From Algoriphagus sp. (GTDB taxonomy: Bacteria; Bacteroidota; Bacteroidia; Cytophagales; Cyclobacteriaceae): a stretch of 64,000 bases of DNA. The DNA lies in NCBI RefSeq assembly GCF_030694375.1, contig NZ_JAUXYL010000007.1, positions 124,001 through 188,000 of the forward strand, given 5' to 3'. Shown here piece by piece: positions 41,961 through 52,228 of this stretch. The notes under the pieces were generated by a model. It saw only the letters and a list, made by a program, of their open reading frames with translations. It did no database searches and was not told the DNA's origin. The stretch's first letter is position 1, and each line of letters begins with the position of its first letter. Position numbers and translations under genes: made by a program.

Positions 41961-42825
41961 TATTAACGAAATAGTATTGTATCAACCCGATGAGCTCAGC
42001 ACGCGTATTGAAGTACGAATTGAGGATGAAACCATTTGGTTGACACAACAACAGATTGTTGAGCTATTTGACAGCAGCAAAGCCAATATCAGTGAGCACA
42101 TCAAACATATTTTTGAATCCGGTGAATTAAAAGAAGGGGCAACTGTTCGGAATTTCCGAACGGTTCGAAAGGAAGGTAATCGGGAAGTTAGCAGAGACCT
42201 ATTGCACTTTAGTTTGGATGTGATTATTTCTGTGGGCTATAGAGTCAATTCCATAAGGGGTACGCAATTCCGTATTTGGGCAAATCAAGTGCTAAAATCT
42301 TATTTATTAAAGGGGTATGCCGTAAATACGCGCATGGACAAATTGGAAGAAAGTGTACACGCTGTAATGGGGCGAATGGAACAGATAGAATTGCAGATCA
42401 ATTCAAATCTTCCCCCAAAGCAAGGTATTTTTTTTGAAGGACAGGTTTTTGATGCTTACACATTTGCTTCTTCTTTGATTCGAGAAGCCAAAAAATCAAT
42501 TCTTCTGATTGATAACTATGTGGACGATTCTGTTCTCATGTTGCTTAGCAAGCGAAACAAGAATGTAACCGCCTCTATTTACACCAAAACTATCAGCAAG
42601 CAGTTTCAGCTTGACCTAACCAAACACAACAGCCAATATCCTCCAATACAAGTGGTAGAATTTAGCCAAGCCCATGACCGATTTTTGATTATTGACCAAA
42701 AGGAACTCTATCATATTGGCGCATCTCTCAAGGACCTAGGCAAAAAGTGGTTTGCATTCTCAAGAATGGATTCTTTTGTCAAGGATGTATTGCTAAAATT
42801 AAATAAAGGAGGTAATAATGGGTAA
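41953..42825 (+). CDS. RhuM-family DNA-binding protein with PLD/ORF6N-like C-terminal region
   Basis: 290 aa; [47 protein letters not shown]-terminal AHDRFLIID...[17 protein letters not shown]; 8-nt overlap with hsdM. Confidence 0.85.
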   Translation: MSSINEIVLYQPDELSTRIEVRIEDETIWLTQQQIVELFDSSKANISEHIKHIFESGELKEGATVRNFRTVRKEGNREVSRDLLHFSLDVIISVGYRVNSIRGTQFRIWANQVLKSYLLKGYAVNTRMDKLEESVHAVMGRMEQIELQINSNLPPKQGIFFEGQVFDAYTFASSLIREAKKSILLIDNYVDDSVLMLLSKRNKNVTASIYTKTISKQFQLDLTKHNSQYPPIQVVEFSQAHDRFLIIDQKELYHIGASLKDLGKKWFAFSRMDSFVKDVLLKLNKGGNNG

Positions 42826-43366
42826 CCAGAAAAATTATTCCTGCATCGAGTTCAGTGGCTTGGCACTGCATCCCACCTTTTCCATCTACCTTTTTGAAAT
42901 AGAAAAAGGGAAAGAAAAATTCTTCTATGTCGGCATGACAGGAGACGGCCATTATCCTTCTGCAAGGTCTATTCTCCACCGCTTGGCGGGGCATATAGAC
43001 CTTGGGAAAAAGAGCACCCAAAGCCAGTTTATGAAAGGATTAAAGGATAAAGTCTTCAAAGGAAAGAAGAATCTGACAGCGGAAGATTGGGAGACCCTTC
43101 ATATCAAACTGCACCAATGGCCGATTCCCGGATTTGAGCCTTGGGAAGGGGACTTAAAAAATCTTAAAAAAGAATCAGCTCCTTACCAAAAGTATAAAGC
43201 CACCCAAACAGAAGTGTTGAATTTAGAAAAAAGACTCATTGAAGCATTGAAAGAAAAATACCCGGAAAAAATCCTTAACGAGAAGAGAGGCAAGGCTAAT
43301 CTGAAATCGGAAAATAAGTATCCGTCTATTTATAATGACATTAAAGATATTGTAGGATATGAGTGA
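42818..43366 (+). CDS. Putative GIY-YIG-like protein
   Basis: 182 aa; SIYLFEIEKGKEKFFYVGMTGDG...RSILHRLAGHI and downstream LEKRLIEAL resemble a GIY-YIG arrangement; 8-nt overlaps with neighbours. Confidence 0.5.
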   Translation: MGNQKNYSCIEFSGLALHPTFSIYLFEIEKGKEKFFYVGMTGDGHYPSARSILHRLAGHIDLGKKSTQSQFMKGLKDKVFKGKKNLTAEDWETLHIKLHQWPIPGFEPWEGDLKNLKKESAPYQKYKATQTEVLNLEKRLIEALKEKYPEKILNEKRGKANLKSENKYPSIYNDIKDIVGYE

Positions 43367-44573
43367 TTGGAGAGAAATTGAACTACAAGAATTAGCAGAG
43401 GTACAGACAGGTCCTTTTGGGAGTCAGCTTAAAAATGAGCAATATATTACCGGTGGAACTCCTGTAATAACTGTAGAACATCTTAAGGATTTTAAAATTA
43501 TTGATTTTGATTACCCCTCTGTAACAGAAGAAGATAAAAATAGACTATCAAAATATTTGCTTAAAGCTGGTGATATAGTTTTTACTCGTGTTGGATCTGT
43601 TGATTTAAGTGCATATATAAAACAACATCAAGAAGGGTGGATGTTTTCTTCTAGAATGTTGAGAGTTCGCCCAAATTTGGATATAATTAACGCAAGATTT
43701 CTGAGTTATTATTTTCAACAACAAAATTTCAGAGATTATATTCTAAACATTTCTGTAGGAGCAACAATGCCTTCAATAAACACAGGAATATTAAAGGGAA
43801 TACCAATATCTTTTCCCGATTTGCCACAACAACAAGCCATCGCTTCTATCCTTAGCAGCTTGGACGACAAGATAGACCTGCTTCACCGCCAAAACGCTAC
43901 CTTAGAAAAAATGGCCGAAACGCTGTTTAGGCAGTGGTTTGTGGAAGAGGCGAAGGAGGAGTGGGAGGAAGTAGATTTGGAATATGTTACAAAAAGAATC
44001 ACTGACGGAGCACATAATAGTCCACCTACGACAGAAGATGGCTTTCCAATGGCATCTGTGAAAGATATGCATGATTGGGGAATTCATATTAATTCTTGTC
44101 GGAAAATTTGTAAAGATGCCTATGATGAATTGGTCCGAAATGATTGTCGACCATTAAAGCATGATATAATTATTGCAAAAGATGGAAGTTATCTAAAGCA
44201 TGTTTTTGTAGCTCCTAATGATATGGATATGGTTGTACTTTCATCAATTGCAATTCTAAGACCTAATGGTAAATATAATCCGATGTTACTTGCTACGTAT
44301 TTAAAAATGGAGTCAACCATCGAACGATTGAAGAATATAGTCACCGGAGCAGTTATTCCGAGAATAGTTCTAAAGGATTTTAGAAAATTTAAGATCCAGC
44401 TTCCTCCGATTGAAATTCAAATCGAAGCACTAAAATTTATTGAACCGATTTATCAAAAGTGTTGGCAAAATATTAATCAAATTCACACCCTTACCCAAAT
44501 ACGGGATACGTTGTTGCCGAAGTTGATGAGTGGGGAGGTGAGCGTGTCGAACTTTGGGGAGGTGGAAAGTTGA
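43359..44573 (+). CDS. hsdS: Type I restriction-modification specificity subunit S
   Basis: 404 aa; two TRD halves with conserved regions LPQQQAIASILSSLDDKIDLLHRQNATLEKMAETLFRQWF and C-terminal LTQIRDTLLPKLMSGEV. Confidence 0.95.
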   Translation: MSDWREIELQELAEVQTGPFGSQLKNEQYITGGTPVITVEHLKDFKIIDFDYPSVTEEDKNRLSKYLLKAGDIVFTRVGSVDLSAYIKQHQEGWMFSSRMLRVRPNLDIINARFLSYYFQQQNFRDYILNISVGATMPSINTGILKGIPISFPDLPQQQAIASILSSLDDKIDLLHRQNATLEKMAETLFRQWFVEEAKEEWEEVDLEYVTKRITDGAHNSPPTTEDGFPMASVKDMHDWGIHINSCRKICKDAYDELVRNDCRPLKHDIIIAKDGSYLKHVFVAPNDMDMVVLSSIAILRPNGKYNPMLLATYLKMESTIERLKNIVTGAVIPRIVLKDFRKFKIQLPPIEIQIEALKFIEPIYQKCWQNINQIHTLTQIRDTLLPKLMSGEVSVSNFGEVES

Positions 44574-44587
44574 AATGAATTAAAACG

Positions 44588-45814
44588 ATGGCAGAAATAG
44601 GATGGATAGACTTTAGCAGGAAAGACAGAAATCGGGTAAACAACATCCTCGATTTGCTTCGTCCTGAAGGGCAAGTGGATGAGCTTGGCATTGGCACCCT
44701 TAGGGATGGCTTGGCAGATCGTTTATTCCCCGGTATTTCTACCATCCAAACCCGTGCAAAGTACTTTTTTATTGTGCCATATATCCTTTGGGATTTTTTA
44801 AAAATGAATCCATCTGAAAGAAAAAAAAGAAAACCCACCGTATTTCTTGAAGAACAGGAATATGAAGTAATGTGGGACTTGGCAGATGAATATAAACGTC
44901 AAGAAGGACACGGAGTTATCGGCATCAGTAAGCGCAGGGAGTTTCGTGAAAAAATTGCCAGACGACCATCCGAAATCTATTGGAACGGACTAAATGTAAT
45001 GAAATGCATAGACTCAAGAGGTCTGTCTGCCAATGCATTTCTAAACAGAGCCAACCGGGTAAATGCTGAAACTCTGGTACACGCTATTGCAGAAGAAGGT
45101 CACGGTGATGACCACGATGCCGGGTTTGAAAATTACTTTAACATCAAAGTGCCTTACCCTCCAAATTGGCGCGAAGGGCTTCGGCTTGAACTTACTGCCG
45201 AAGAAGCGGCTTTTTTAAAAGACAGCCTGATAGACCAGCAAAGCACCGTTTTAGCATTGGTTATGCAAGATGAGGATGTCTTTGAGCTTTTTTCAAGCGC
45301 AAACTCGTTTGTTGATTTTACCCGCCTTTGCCTTGAAAAACCAATGCCTGAAGAACTTAAAAAAGCTTTAATACACGCACACGATTTTGCTGTTCTAATG
45401 GAAGGTGCCCATATAGCGTATAACCAAGAACTGCAATCACAGTTTTTTCTTGAAGATCCTTTCGTGGAAGACTGGAATACCTGGTACGAAGCACTGGATC
45501 AAACAATGATTAATCTTAGCGGCTTTAAAACGGAAGAATTATTTCTTTACTCGACCACCACTCGCCCACAAACTAAGTATTTCGTTACTGAGTGGGTAAA
45601 ACTGATGCAGGCAGAGGTATTTGATGAGGATAAAAAAAAGCAACTGATACGCGATCAGGAATATTATGCCAAAGGTAAAAAAGCACGCCTTCGTTTCAAT
45701 CGCAAAGATGATGTACAAAGCGGCAAACGAATTGGTTTAACCAAGTTAGAGTATCGTTATCGCAATGCGAAAATTATAGTTCAGGACATTAAAAACGGAT
45801 TGCAAAATGCTTGA
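44588..45814 (+). CDS. DUF6361-like protein
   Basis: 408 aa; IGWIDFSRKDRNRVNNILDLLRPEGQVDELGIGTLRDGLADRLFPGISTIQTRAKYFFIVPYILWDF. Confidence 0.75.
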   Translation: MAEIGWIDFSRKDRNRVNNILDLLRPEGQVDELGIGTLRDGLADRLFPGISTIQTRAKYFFIVPYILWDFLKMNPSERKKRKPTVFLEEQEYEVMWDLADEYKRQEGHGVIGISKRREFREKIARRPSEIYWNGLNVMKCIDSRGLSANAFLNRANRVNAETLVHAIAEEGHGDDHDAGFENYFNIKVPYPPNWREGLRLELTAEEAAFLKDSLIDQQSTVLALVMQDEDVFELFSSANSFVDFTRLCLEKPMPEELKKALIHAHDFAVLMEGAHIAYNQELQSQFFLEDPFVEDWNTWYEALDQTMINLSGFKTEELFLYSTTTRPQTKYFVTEWVKLMQAEVFDEDKKKQLIRDQEYYAKGKKARLRFNRKDDVQSGKRIGLTKLEYRYRNAKIIVQDIKNGLQNA

Positions 45815-47627
45815 TGCCAAAAACAATAGGTTGTATTACGATGCTTTATTAAAAGCTCCTGTTGGTTATACTTTTAACCATGCTGTTACCACCACCTATA
45901 GTTTGGATTTAGAAGCGATTCTTCTTGTTCCTATTGCTCTTTTTTTTTCAGCAGATTTTGATTTCAATGCACAGCAAAACCGAGATGATTTAATTGAATC
46001 ATTAACAAAAGCTTCGGACCATATTTCCATTTTTTGTCAACGTGGCAAAATCAAAGTGCCCACTCCATACAATAAGCTTATTGCCTTTTGGGAAAAGGGA
46101 ATCCATCAGGTACAAATGCCTCAATACGACCAGTCTTTTCATCCCAAAATCTGGATCATCCGTTACCTTCCCGATGAGAAAAAAGCACCTGCTTTTTATC
46201 GTTTTTTGTGTACCAGTCGCAATCTAACCGCTTCACGCGATTGGGATTTGGCTGTAAGTGCTGAGGGATATGTAGAGTCGGAAAATAATGGAGAAAACTC
46301 AGGCATTACAGAAATGCTGAGTTGGTTGGATAAACAAAAGGGTAAAGTAATTCCTGTTGATTTTTTCAAGGAAATTCCCAAAGTAAAATTTGATGTTCCA
46401 TCCCCATTCATTGATATAGATTTTCATCCGATTGGTATTTCTCCTAAGAGAGAAAACCCTATGATTAAAGAGCAAATTAAGCAAGACGAGCGGCTGGTAG
46501 TTTCGCCTTTTTTAAAAGAAGGTACGCTAAACAGTTTATTAGAAAAAAGCCATCATCTCTATCTCTTTAGTACCCATTATGAACTCTCACAAATTAGCAG
46601 TTCGTTTTTGCAGCGTATTGCACCTGTATTTCAATTCTCGCCATTTATAGAAGATGCTGAAAAGCTCGAGTCTATGAGCGAATCTGATGAGATACCTATG
46701 GGACAAAACCTGCATGCTAAGCTTTTTATTGACAGAAAAGGTAGAAATATTACCTGGTATTTAGGTTCTGCAAATGCTACTACGCCTGCCTCACGCGGAA
46801 ATATTGAATTTATGGTACAGCTCAAAACAACAAATAGAGCGATGGGGCCTACGCCAATAAAAGAGCAATTTACAGAAAGCATGCAAAGTGGTATTTCCCT
46901 TTTTGAAAAATACGAAGGTGAAAGCACAGAAACAGATCAATCCGAAATAATTAGAGAACAGGAAATACGAAAGCTAATCCATTCACTTTCAGGAATTGAG
47001 TTTAAAGGAAAGGCAGAGCAAAACATAGAGAAACTATATGATTTAACCATTTTCATCCCACAATCAGATATAACCCTACCCCAAGGCATTGAGATAAAAA
47101 TAAAGCCGCTACCTGAAAAGCACAGAGCATCCGTGAAATTCGATTCCAATTCATCCCAGGAGATAAAAGATTTTACAGGATATGAAGAAGTTGAATTGAG
47201 TCCTTATCTCATTATTGAAATTTGGGAAAAGAATAAACTTCAGCACCAATTTGTGTTGGATATGAAAATTGAATTAGACAGTAACCGCCTCAACCGAATC
47301 TTCACCTCTATTATTAACAGTAAATCAAGATTTCTCAATTATCTATTTTTCTTGATGTCCGAAGAGACACCTGATATGCCTGATGATGAACGAGAAGCAT
47401 CAAGAAAAAAAGGGGGAAGTTATGGTGATGAAATAGCCTTTTTTGCGAATACACCAGTGTATGAAAAGCTGATGTATACCGCCAGCCGAAACAGCAAGAA
47501 ACTAGGTTCAATCAATAAATTGGTAGAACGCTTAACAAATGAAGAAGACGAGCATGGAGAACAAATAATCACTAAAGAATTCTTAACCATGTGGGAGGTA
47601 TTCCACAGTTTTTCAAAGCAAAAATGA
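45807..47627 (+). CDS. Phospholipase D-like domain protein
   Basis: 606 aa; two HKD-type half sites: FHPKIWIIRYLPD...CTSRNLT and LHAKLFIDRKGRNITWYLGSANATTPASRGNIEF. Confidence 0.85.
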   Translation: MLDAKNNRLYYDALLKAPVGYTFNHAVTTTYSLDLEAILLVPIALFFSADFDFNAQQNRDDLIESLTKASDHISIFCQRGKIKVPTPYNKLIAFWEKGIHQVQMPQYDQSFHPKIWIIRYLPDEKKAPAFYRFLCTSRNLTASRDWDLAVSAEGYVESENNGENSGITEMLSWLDKQKGKVIPVDFFKEIPKVKFDVPSPFIDIDFHPIGISPKRENPMIKEQIKQDERLVVSPFLKEGTLNSLLEKSHHLYLFSTHYELSQISSSFLQRIAPVFQFSPFIEDAEKLESMSESDEIPMGQNLHAKLFIDRKGRNITWYLGSANATTPASRGNIEFMVQLKTTNRAMGPTPIKEQFTESMQSGISLFEKYEGESTETDQSEIIREQEIRKLIHSLSGIEFKGKAEQNIEKLYDLTIFIPQSDITLPQGIEIKIKPLPEKHRASVKFDSNSSQEIKDFTGYEEVELSPYLIIEIWEKNKLQHQFVLDMKIELDSNRLNRIFTSIINSKSRFLNYLFFLMSEETPDMPDDEREASRKKGGSYGDEIAFFANTPVYEKLMYTASRNSKKLGSINKLVERLTNEEDEHGEQIITKEFLTMWEVFHSFSKQK

Positions 47628-50600
47628 AGCAGGCACAAGACTACATAAATGAAGCACTTTCTGGCTTAAAGGATTTTCAGCTGGAGACTGTTAATCATGT
47701 CATGCGTCAGTTTTTTGAGGTTGGAAAAAACAAGATTTTAATTGCTGACGAAGTAGGCTTAGGCAAAACAATTGTATCAAGAGGTGTGGTGGCTAAAATG
47801 TACGAAAAGCATGTATCAGCAAAGGGAATAAAGAAACCTTTTACAGTCATCTATATTTGTTCTAATCAAGCCATAGCAGGTCAGAATATAAGTAAACTCA
47901 ACTTTTTGTATGGTGATGATGCAGTAGGTGTTGTAGATAATTCAACAGGTGATGATCGTCTCACCGCACTTGCCTACGAGCCACTAGAAATAAAAAGCAC
48001 ATTCAATATCCGTATAAAAGCTTTTACCCCGGCTACATCTTTTGATGACAACACTCGGGCAGGTCGTTCAGATGAAAGGGCATTGTTGTTTCGTTTATTA
48101 TATGATCATCCTCAACTAAATGATAAAACCAACAGCCTAAAGTGGTTTCTTAAAGGCGATGGAAGAATGCGTGATGATAATTGGGAGAAAGTAATAGAGG
48201 ATGCGTTACGAGTTGAGAAAGGGAAAGGTCAAAAGTTTTATCATATTGGTAGTTATCGTAAAATCAGAATTGGTATTAAGGATAAATTCTTTAAAAAACT
48301 GAATACGAAGTTACCATTCGAAATATATAAGTCAATATATGAATTTATCGAAAGAGATAAGGCAGATAGCACCATAAATGTACTTGTGGCACTCTGTTCT
48401 ATCAGAATTCAAAAAAACAACTATAGAAATTGGACTCGGATTTTTCGACTGTTTCTAAGTCATCTCAGGCTTAAACTTTCCGAATGTTGCAAAGATTATT
48501 TGAAAGCGGATTTATTTATTTTAGATGAATTTCAGCGTTACAGTCAACTACTTAGTGTATCTGAAACGGACAGTCCCGGTGTTGAGTTAGCAAGACAAGT
48601 GTTAAATACCAAAGATTCCCGAGTCTTATTATTATCTGCGACTCCATTTAAACCTTATACCAACGATTTTGACGAATTAAATGGCGAGTCTCATTTTAAG
48701 GAATTTGATAAAGTATTAAAATTTTTGCTACAAGGTGAAGACACTGAATTTTGGTCTAGTCTTGAAAGAAATAGAAAGCAGTTTTTCAACTACGTCAGAC
48801 ATCCCGAAAAAATAAAAGCCTCTTATGAGGATCTATTGAAGACAAAGGAATTTATTGAAGATGCGTACTTTTCTGTAATTGCAAGAACAGAACGTATGTT
48901 GGTATCAAAAAATAAAGATGCTATGGTCAAACCTACCGTAAAGGTAATGGAAATTAAAAAAGAAGACGTTCAGGATTTTGTAGCATTTGATACGATTATT
49001 AATCACTTAAACGAGGCGCATAATTGCAGACTACCCATTCCTATTGAATACGCTAAATCAAGTCCATACCCATTATCTTTTTTAACCAACTACCAACATA
49101 AGAAGAAACTGGAACAATTCTATCCCGATGACAAAGCATTGCAACGCATTGTAAATAAAACCAGAGATTCGTGGATGGATATGGGCTTAATTAAAGATTA
49201 CAAACCTCTTTTTAATAAAAGAAATAAGGCTATACCCAACCCTAAAATACGTTTATTGATTCAAGAAACTATAGGGGAATCTGGGTGGAAATACTTGTGG
49301 ATACCACCTAGTATACCGTATTATGAATCTGTCGGCATTTTTAAAAACTCATCGGGTTTTACAAAATCACTTATTTTCTCATCTTGGAAGATGGTGCCAA
49401 GAATGATTGCATCAGTAGTTTCCTATGAAGCCGAAAGAGAATCAGTTGGAAATTATGTTTCAAAAATACCGGGGCGAAAGCCGAATTACTTTGAGAAAAA
49501 GAGGTATCCTTTCCCACTCCTTACTTTTAAAGCGGCTAAAGAAGATGAGTCATTGCTGAGTATGAATAATTTCTTGCTTAACTATCCGTCTGTTTATTTG
49601 AGCAGTCTTTACGACCCTCAAAAAAACATCAATGAAAACAAATCATTAACTGATATAAAAATAAAACTAAAGCAAGACATTAAAAACCGTCTTTTGGATC
49701 TTAATATTTTTGATTTGGGAACAGCGGAAGGTGATTGGCAAAAATGGTCTTGGTATAGCATAATACTTCTAGACGTAAATCATGGGGAAATTGAAAAGTT
49801 AAAATACTGGTTAAGAAATTCCCGTGAACTCGAGGATGTATCTTCAGATTCAGAAAATGTAACAGATTCAGAAAGCAAAACAGCTAAAGCGCTATATTTA
49901 GAAGAAATTAAAAGAATTGTTTTTGAAGACTATGTTCCAAATATTAGCAAAATAACAGAGAGTCAATTGAATGATCTTTCTGATTTTATAACTGAGTTAT
50001 GTCTCGGCTCTCCAGCAATTTCAGCAAAGAGAAGTCTTGAAAAAGTATTTATAGATTCTGACTACAATGCACTTTCTGATAGTTATTTAATAGCAGCAGG
50101 CTTTATCTCATTATTTAATAAAGCTGAATCGATATCAATTATACAGTCATATACAGAAGGAAAGGATTACTACAGAAAGGTTTTGCAATATTGTATTGAT
50201 GGGAATATACAATCTATGCTCGATGAGTATTTCTATTTACTAAAAGACAGCAATAGCATAAGCTCCCCGAAAGATTTGGCATCTGTAGTATCTGAAATAT
50301 TGGCAATTCGGCCTAGTATGTTGGATATATCCACAATTAGTAATTTGAAAAATGTCAATAAAAGTAAAAGCAGATTACGCACTCATTATGCCCTTGATTT
50401 TGGAGAACAAAAACTATCCTCTGCAAAAGCAAATAGACAAATCAATATTAGAGAGGCATTTAACTCGCCTTTTAGACCATTTGTATTGGCTTCAACTTCT
50501 ATTGGTCAAGAGGGCTTAGATTTTCATTTTTATTGCAAGAAAATAGTTCATTGGAATTTACCTGGCAATCCAATTGATTTTGAGCAAAGAGAAGGAAGAA

Positions 50601-51013
50601 TACATAGATACAAGGGGCATGTTATCCGCCTCAATGTGGTGCACAAGTATTGTTCTGAACTAAAAAGCTTGAATATAAATGGGTTTTCCATGTGGGACAA
50701 ATTATTTGAGATTGCTGCACATCATGAAAAAGGAACCTCTGATTTTGAATGTGATTTAGTGCCTTGTTGGCATATAGAACCTAAAGTTGATGAACCCAAA
50801 CTTTCTATTGATAGAATTGTACCTTTATATCCATTTAGCAAGGACATTGATAAGTACTATTCAATGCTTAAAGTTTTGGCCTACTACCGCTTCACGTTTG
50901 GTCAACCAAGGCAAGAAGAACTCATTCAAATATTAGCTGATAGTAACAACTCCACAATTTTAAACAAATTGATGATTCAGTTGAGTCCAATTAAAAAGAA
51001 AAAACATGAATAA
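47624..51013 (+). CDS. SF2 helicase-related protein with DEFQ motif II
   Basis: Walker A ADEVGLGKTIVS, motif II LDEFQRY, motif III LLLSATPF, C-terminal STSIGQEGLDFHFYCKKIVHWNLPGNPIDFEQREGRIHRYKGH; start set to Met at 47624 (ATGA overlap with PLD gene). Confidence 0.87.
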   Translation: MKQAQDYINEALSGLKDFQLETVNHVMRQFFEVGKNKILIADEVGLGKTIVSRGVVAKMYEKHVSAKGIKKPFTVIYICSNQAIAGQNISKLNFLYGDDAVGVVDNSTGDDRLTALAYEPLEIKSTFNIRIKAFTPATSFDDNTRAGRSDERALLFRLLYDHPQLNDKTNSLKWFLKGDGRMRDDNWEKVIEDALRVEKGKGQKFYHIGSYRKIRIGIKDKFFKKLNTKLPFEIYKSIYEFIERDKADSTINVLVALCSIRIQKNNYRNWTRIFRLFLSHLRLKLSECCKDYLKADLFILDEFQRYSQLLSVSETDSPGVELARQVLNTKDSRVLLLSATPFKPYTNDFDELNGESHFKEFDKVLKFLLQGEDTEFWSSLERNRKQFFNYVRHPEKIKASYEDLLKTKEFIEDAYFSVIARTERMLVSKNKDAMVKPTVKVMEIKKEDVQDFVAFDTIINHLNEAHNCRLPIPIEYAKSSPYPLSFLTNYQHKKKLEQFYPDDKALQRIVNKTRDSWMDMGLIKDYKPLFNKRNKAIPNPKIRLLIQETIGESGWKYLWIPPSIPYYESVGIFKNSSGFTKSLIFSSWKMVPRMIASVVSYEAERESVGNYVSKIPGRKPNYFEKKRYPFPLLTFKAAKEDESLLSMNNFLLNYPSVYLSSLYDPQKNINENKSLTDIKIKLKQDIKNRLLDLNIFDLGTAEGDWQKWSWYSIILLDVNHGEIEKLKYWLRNSRELEDVSSDSENVTDSESKTAKALYLEEIKRIVFEDYVPNISKITESQLNDLSDFITELCLGSPAISAKRSLEKVFIDSDYNALSDSYLIAAGFISLFNKAESISIIQSYTEGKDYYRKVLQYCIDGNIQSMLDEYFYLLKDSNSISSPKDLASVVSEILAIRPSMLDISTISNLKNVNKSKSRLRTHYALDFGEQKLSSAKANRQINIREAFNSPFRPFVLASTSIGQEGLDFHFYCKKIVHWNLPGNPIDFEQREGRIHRYKGHVIRLNVVHKYCSELKSLNINGFSMWDKLFEIAAHHEKGTSDFECDLVPCWHIEPKVDEPKLSIDRIVPLYPFSKDIDKYYSMLKVLAYYRFTFGQPRQEELIQILADSNNSTILNKLMIQLSPIKKKKHE

Positions 51014-51155
51014 ATTAATAGAAGATCATATAGAAAAACTTGCTATTGCAGAGCTCGACAAACTAGGTTATGCTTTTTTCTATGCGCCAGACATTGCCCC
51101 TGATGCGGATCGACCTGAGCGGGAGAGTTTTGGGCAGGTGCTGTTGGAAAGATAG
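51006..51155 (+). pseudogene. 5' remnant of a second hsdR gene (49 codons)
   Basis: MNKLIEDHIEKLAIAELDKLGYAFFYAPDIAPDADRPERESFGQVLLER* aligns with the N terminus of the intact hsdR (LLTKLGYAYVYAPEIAPDADRPERDTFGQVLL), also similar at DNA level. Confidence 0.85.
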
Positions 51156-51286
51156 ATTGACGAATTGTTTTACATCGCGGGGAAAAAGTATGATGTTCAA
51201 TTTTTAAGTTTAAATGGAGACAAAGGAAAAAGAATAGTTTATTTTTGAAAAAACCACGATCGGAAACTTTAAACACAAAACTCAAA

Positions 51287-52228
51287 ATGAATTACGATAT
51301 AAAAATATTGGGTGAAGACGAAGACAGTGGGCTAATTGAATTTGACCGTTTGGCTAAATTGACCCAATCCACAAAGGATATTGCCTGTAAAGCATTGATG
51401 CTTGACCTAAGAGGTTACAGCGATATCACTCCAGACAAGCATTTGAAAAAAGCCTTGAACATGTATTTGCAGGAAGTGTCAGGCAACGAACAGGAGGGAA
51501 CAACTTTGACGATTGATTGCAAAGATTTTTCAGAAACCATTAGAGGTCTTCAGTTTGATTTGTTTAAACCAAAAGAATCAATTTTGAAATTAACTCCGAT
51601 GGCCTTGGTGATCCGGTCATTCCAACATGCTTTAGAAGTCGACTCAATGGTGTCAGATCTTGATAAGCCCCTGCTACGGTCCCTGATGAACTTCAAACGG
51701 AATTTTATCAGTGGCAATGAAATCTTCTATTTGTCAAATAGAGGATCAATAGCAGAGGTTAAACTTACAAAAGATGATTTCCAAAAGATTGAAATATTGG
51801 AAGAAAGTATTCCTGAACCTCAAAATGTGATAGTCAATGGACAACTTGATGAAATAAAAATCTCAAAAGGAAGGTTGGGATTGATGACAGAGGAAGGCAT
51901 GGTCAATCTGGTAGTGAAAGATAATGCCTCGATTCAAGAATTATTAAGATTTATGGGAAAGGAAATTACCATCAAAGGGAAATCCCATTTTAAACCGAAT
52001 GGAGCACTAAGTTTTGTTGAAATTGTGGAGTTTGGAGAAGCAAATGAAAATGATAAATATTTTTCTACCATTCCCAATGCAGCTATTTCCAATCAACAGG
52101 TTTTATTTCATTTAAAAGAATCAAAGCGAGGCAATTCATTCGATGCTTTGAAAGATCTCTCAGGGTTGATGACAGAGGATATTGATGAAAATAAGTTTCA
52201 GGAGATGCTTAAAGATATCCATAGATGA
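51287..52228 (+). CDS. Unknown 313-aa protein paired with a PIN protein (candidate oversized antitoxin)
   Basis: ORF from ATG 51287; ends in 4-nt ATGA overlap with the PIN gene; no family recognised. Confidence 0.6.
   Translation: MNYDIKILGEDEDSGLIEFDRLAKLTQSTKDIACKALMLDLRGYSDITPDKHLKKALNMYLQEVSGNEQEGTTLTIDCKDFSETIRGLQFDLFKPKESILKLTPMALVIRSFQHALEVDSMVSDLDKPLLRSLMNFKRNFISGNEIFYLSNRGSIAEVKLTKDDFQKIEILEESIPEPQNVIVNGQLDEIKISKGRLGLMTEEGMVNLVVKDNASIQELLRFMGKEITIKGKSHFKPNGALSFVEIVEFGEANENDKYFSTIPNAAISNQQVLFHLKESKRGNSFDALKDLSGLMTEDIDENKFQEMLKDIHR

Noticed and set aside
44588-51013. Calling the trio DISARM
   Set aside because: No DUF1998 drmB or DISARM methylase recognised; helicase motif II is DEFQ and the third gene is DUF6361-like.
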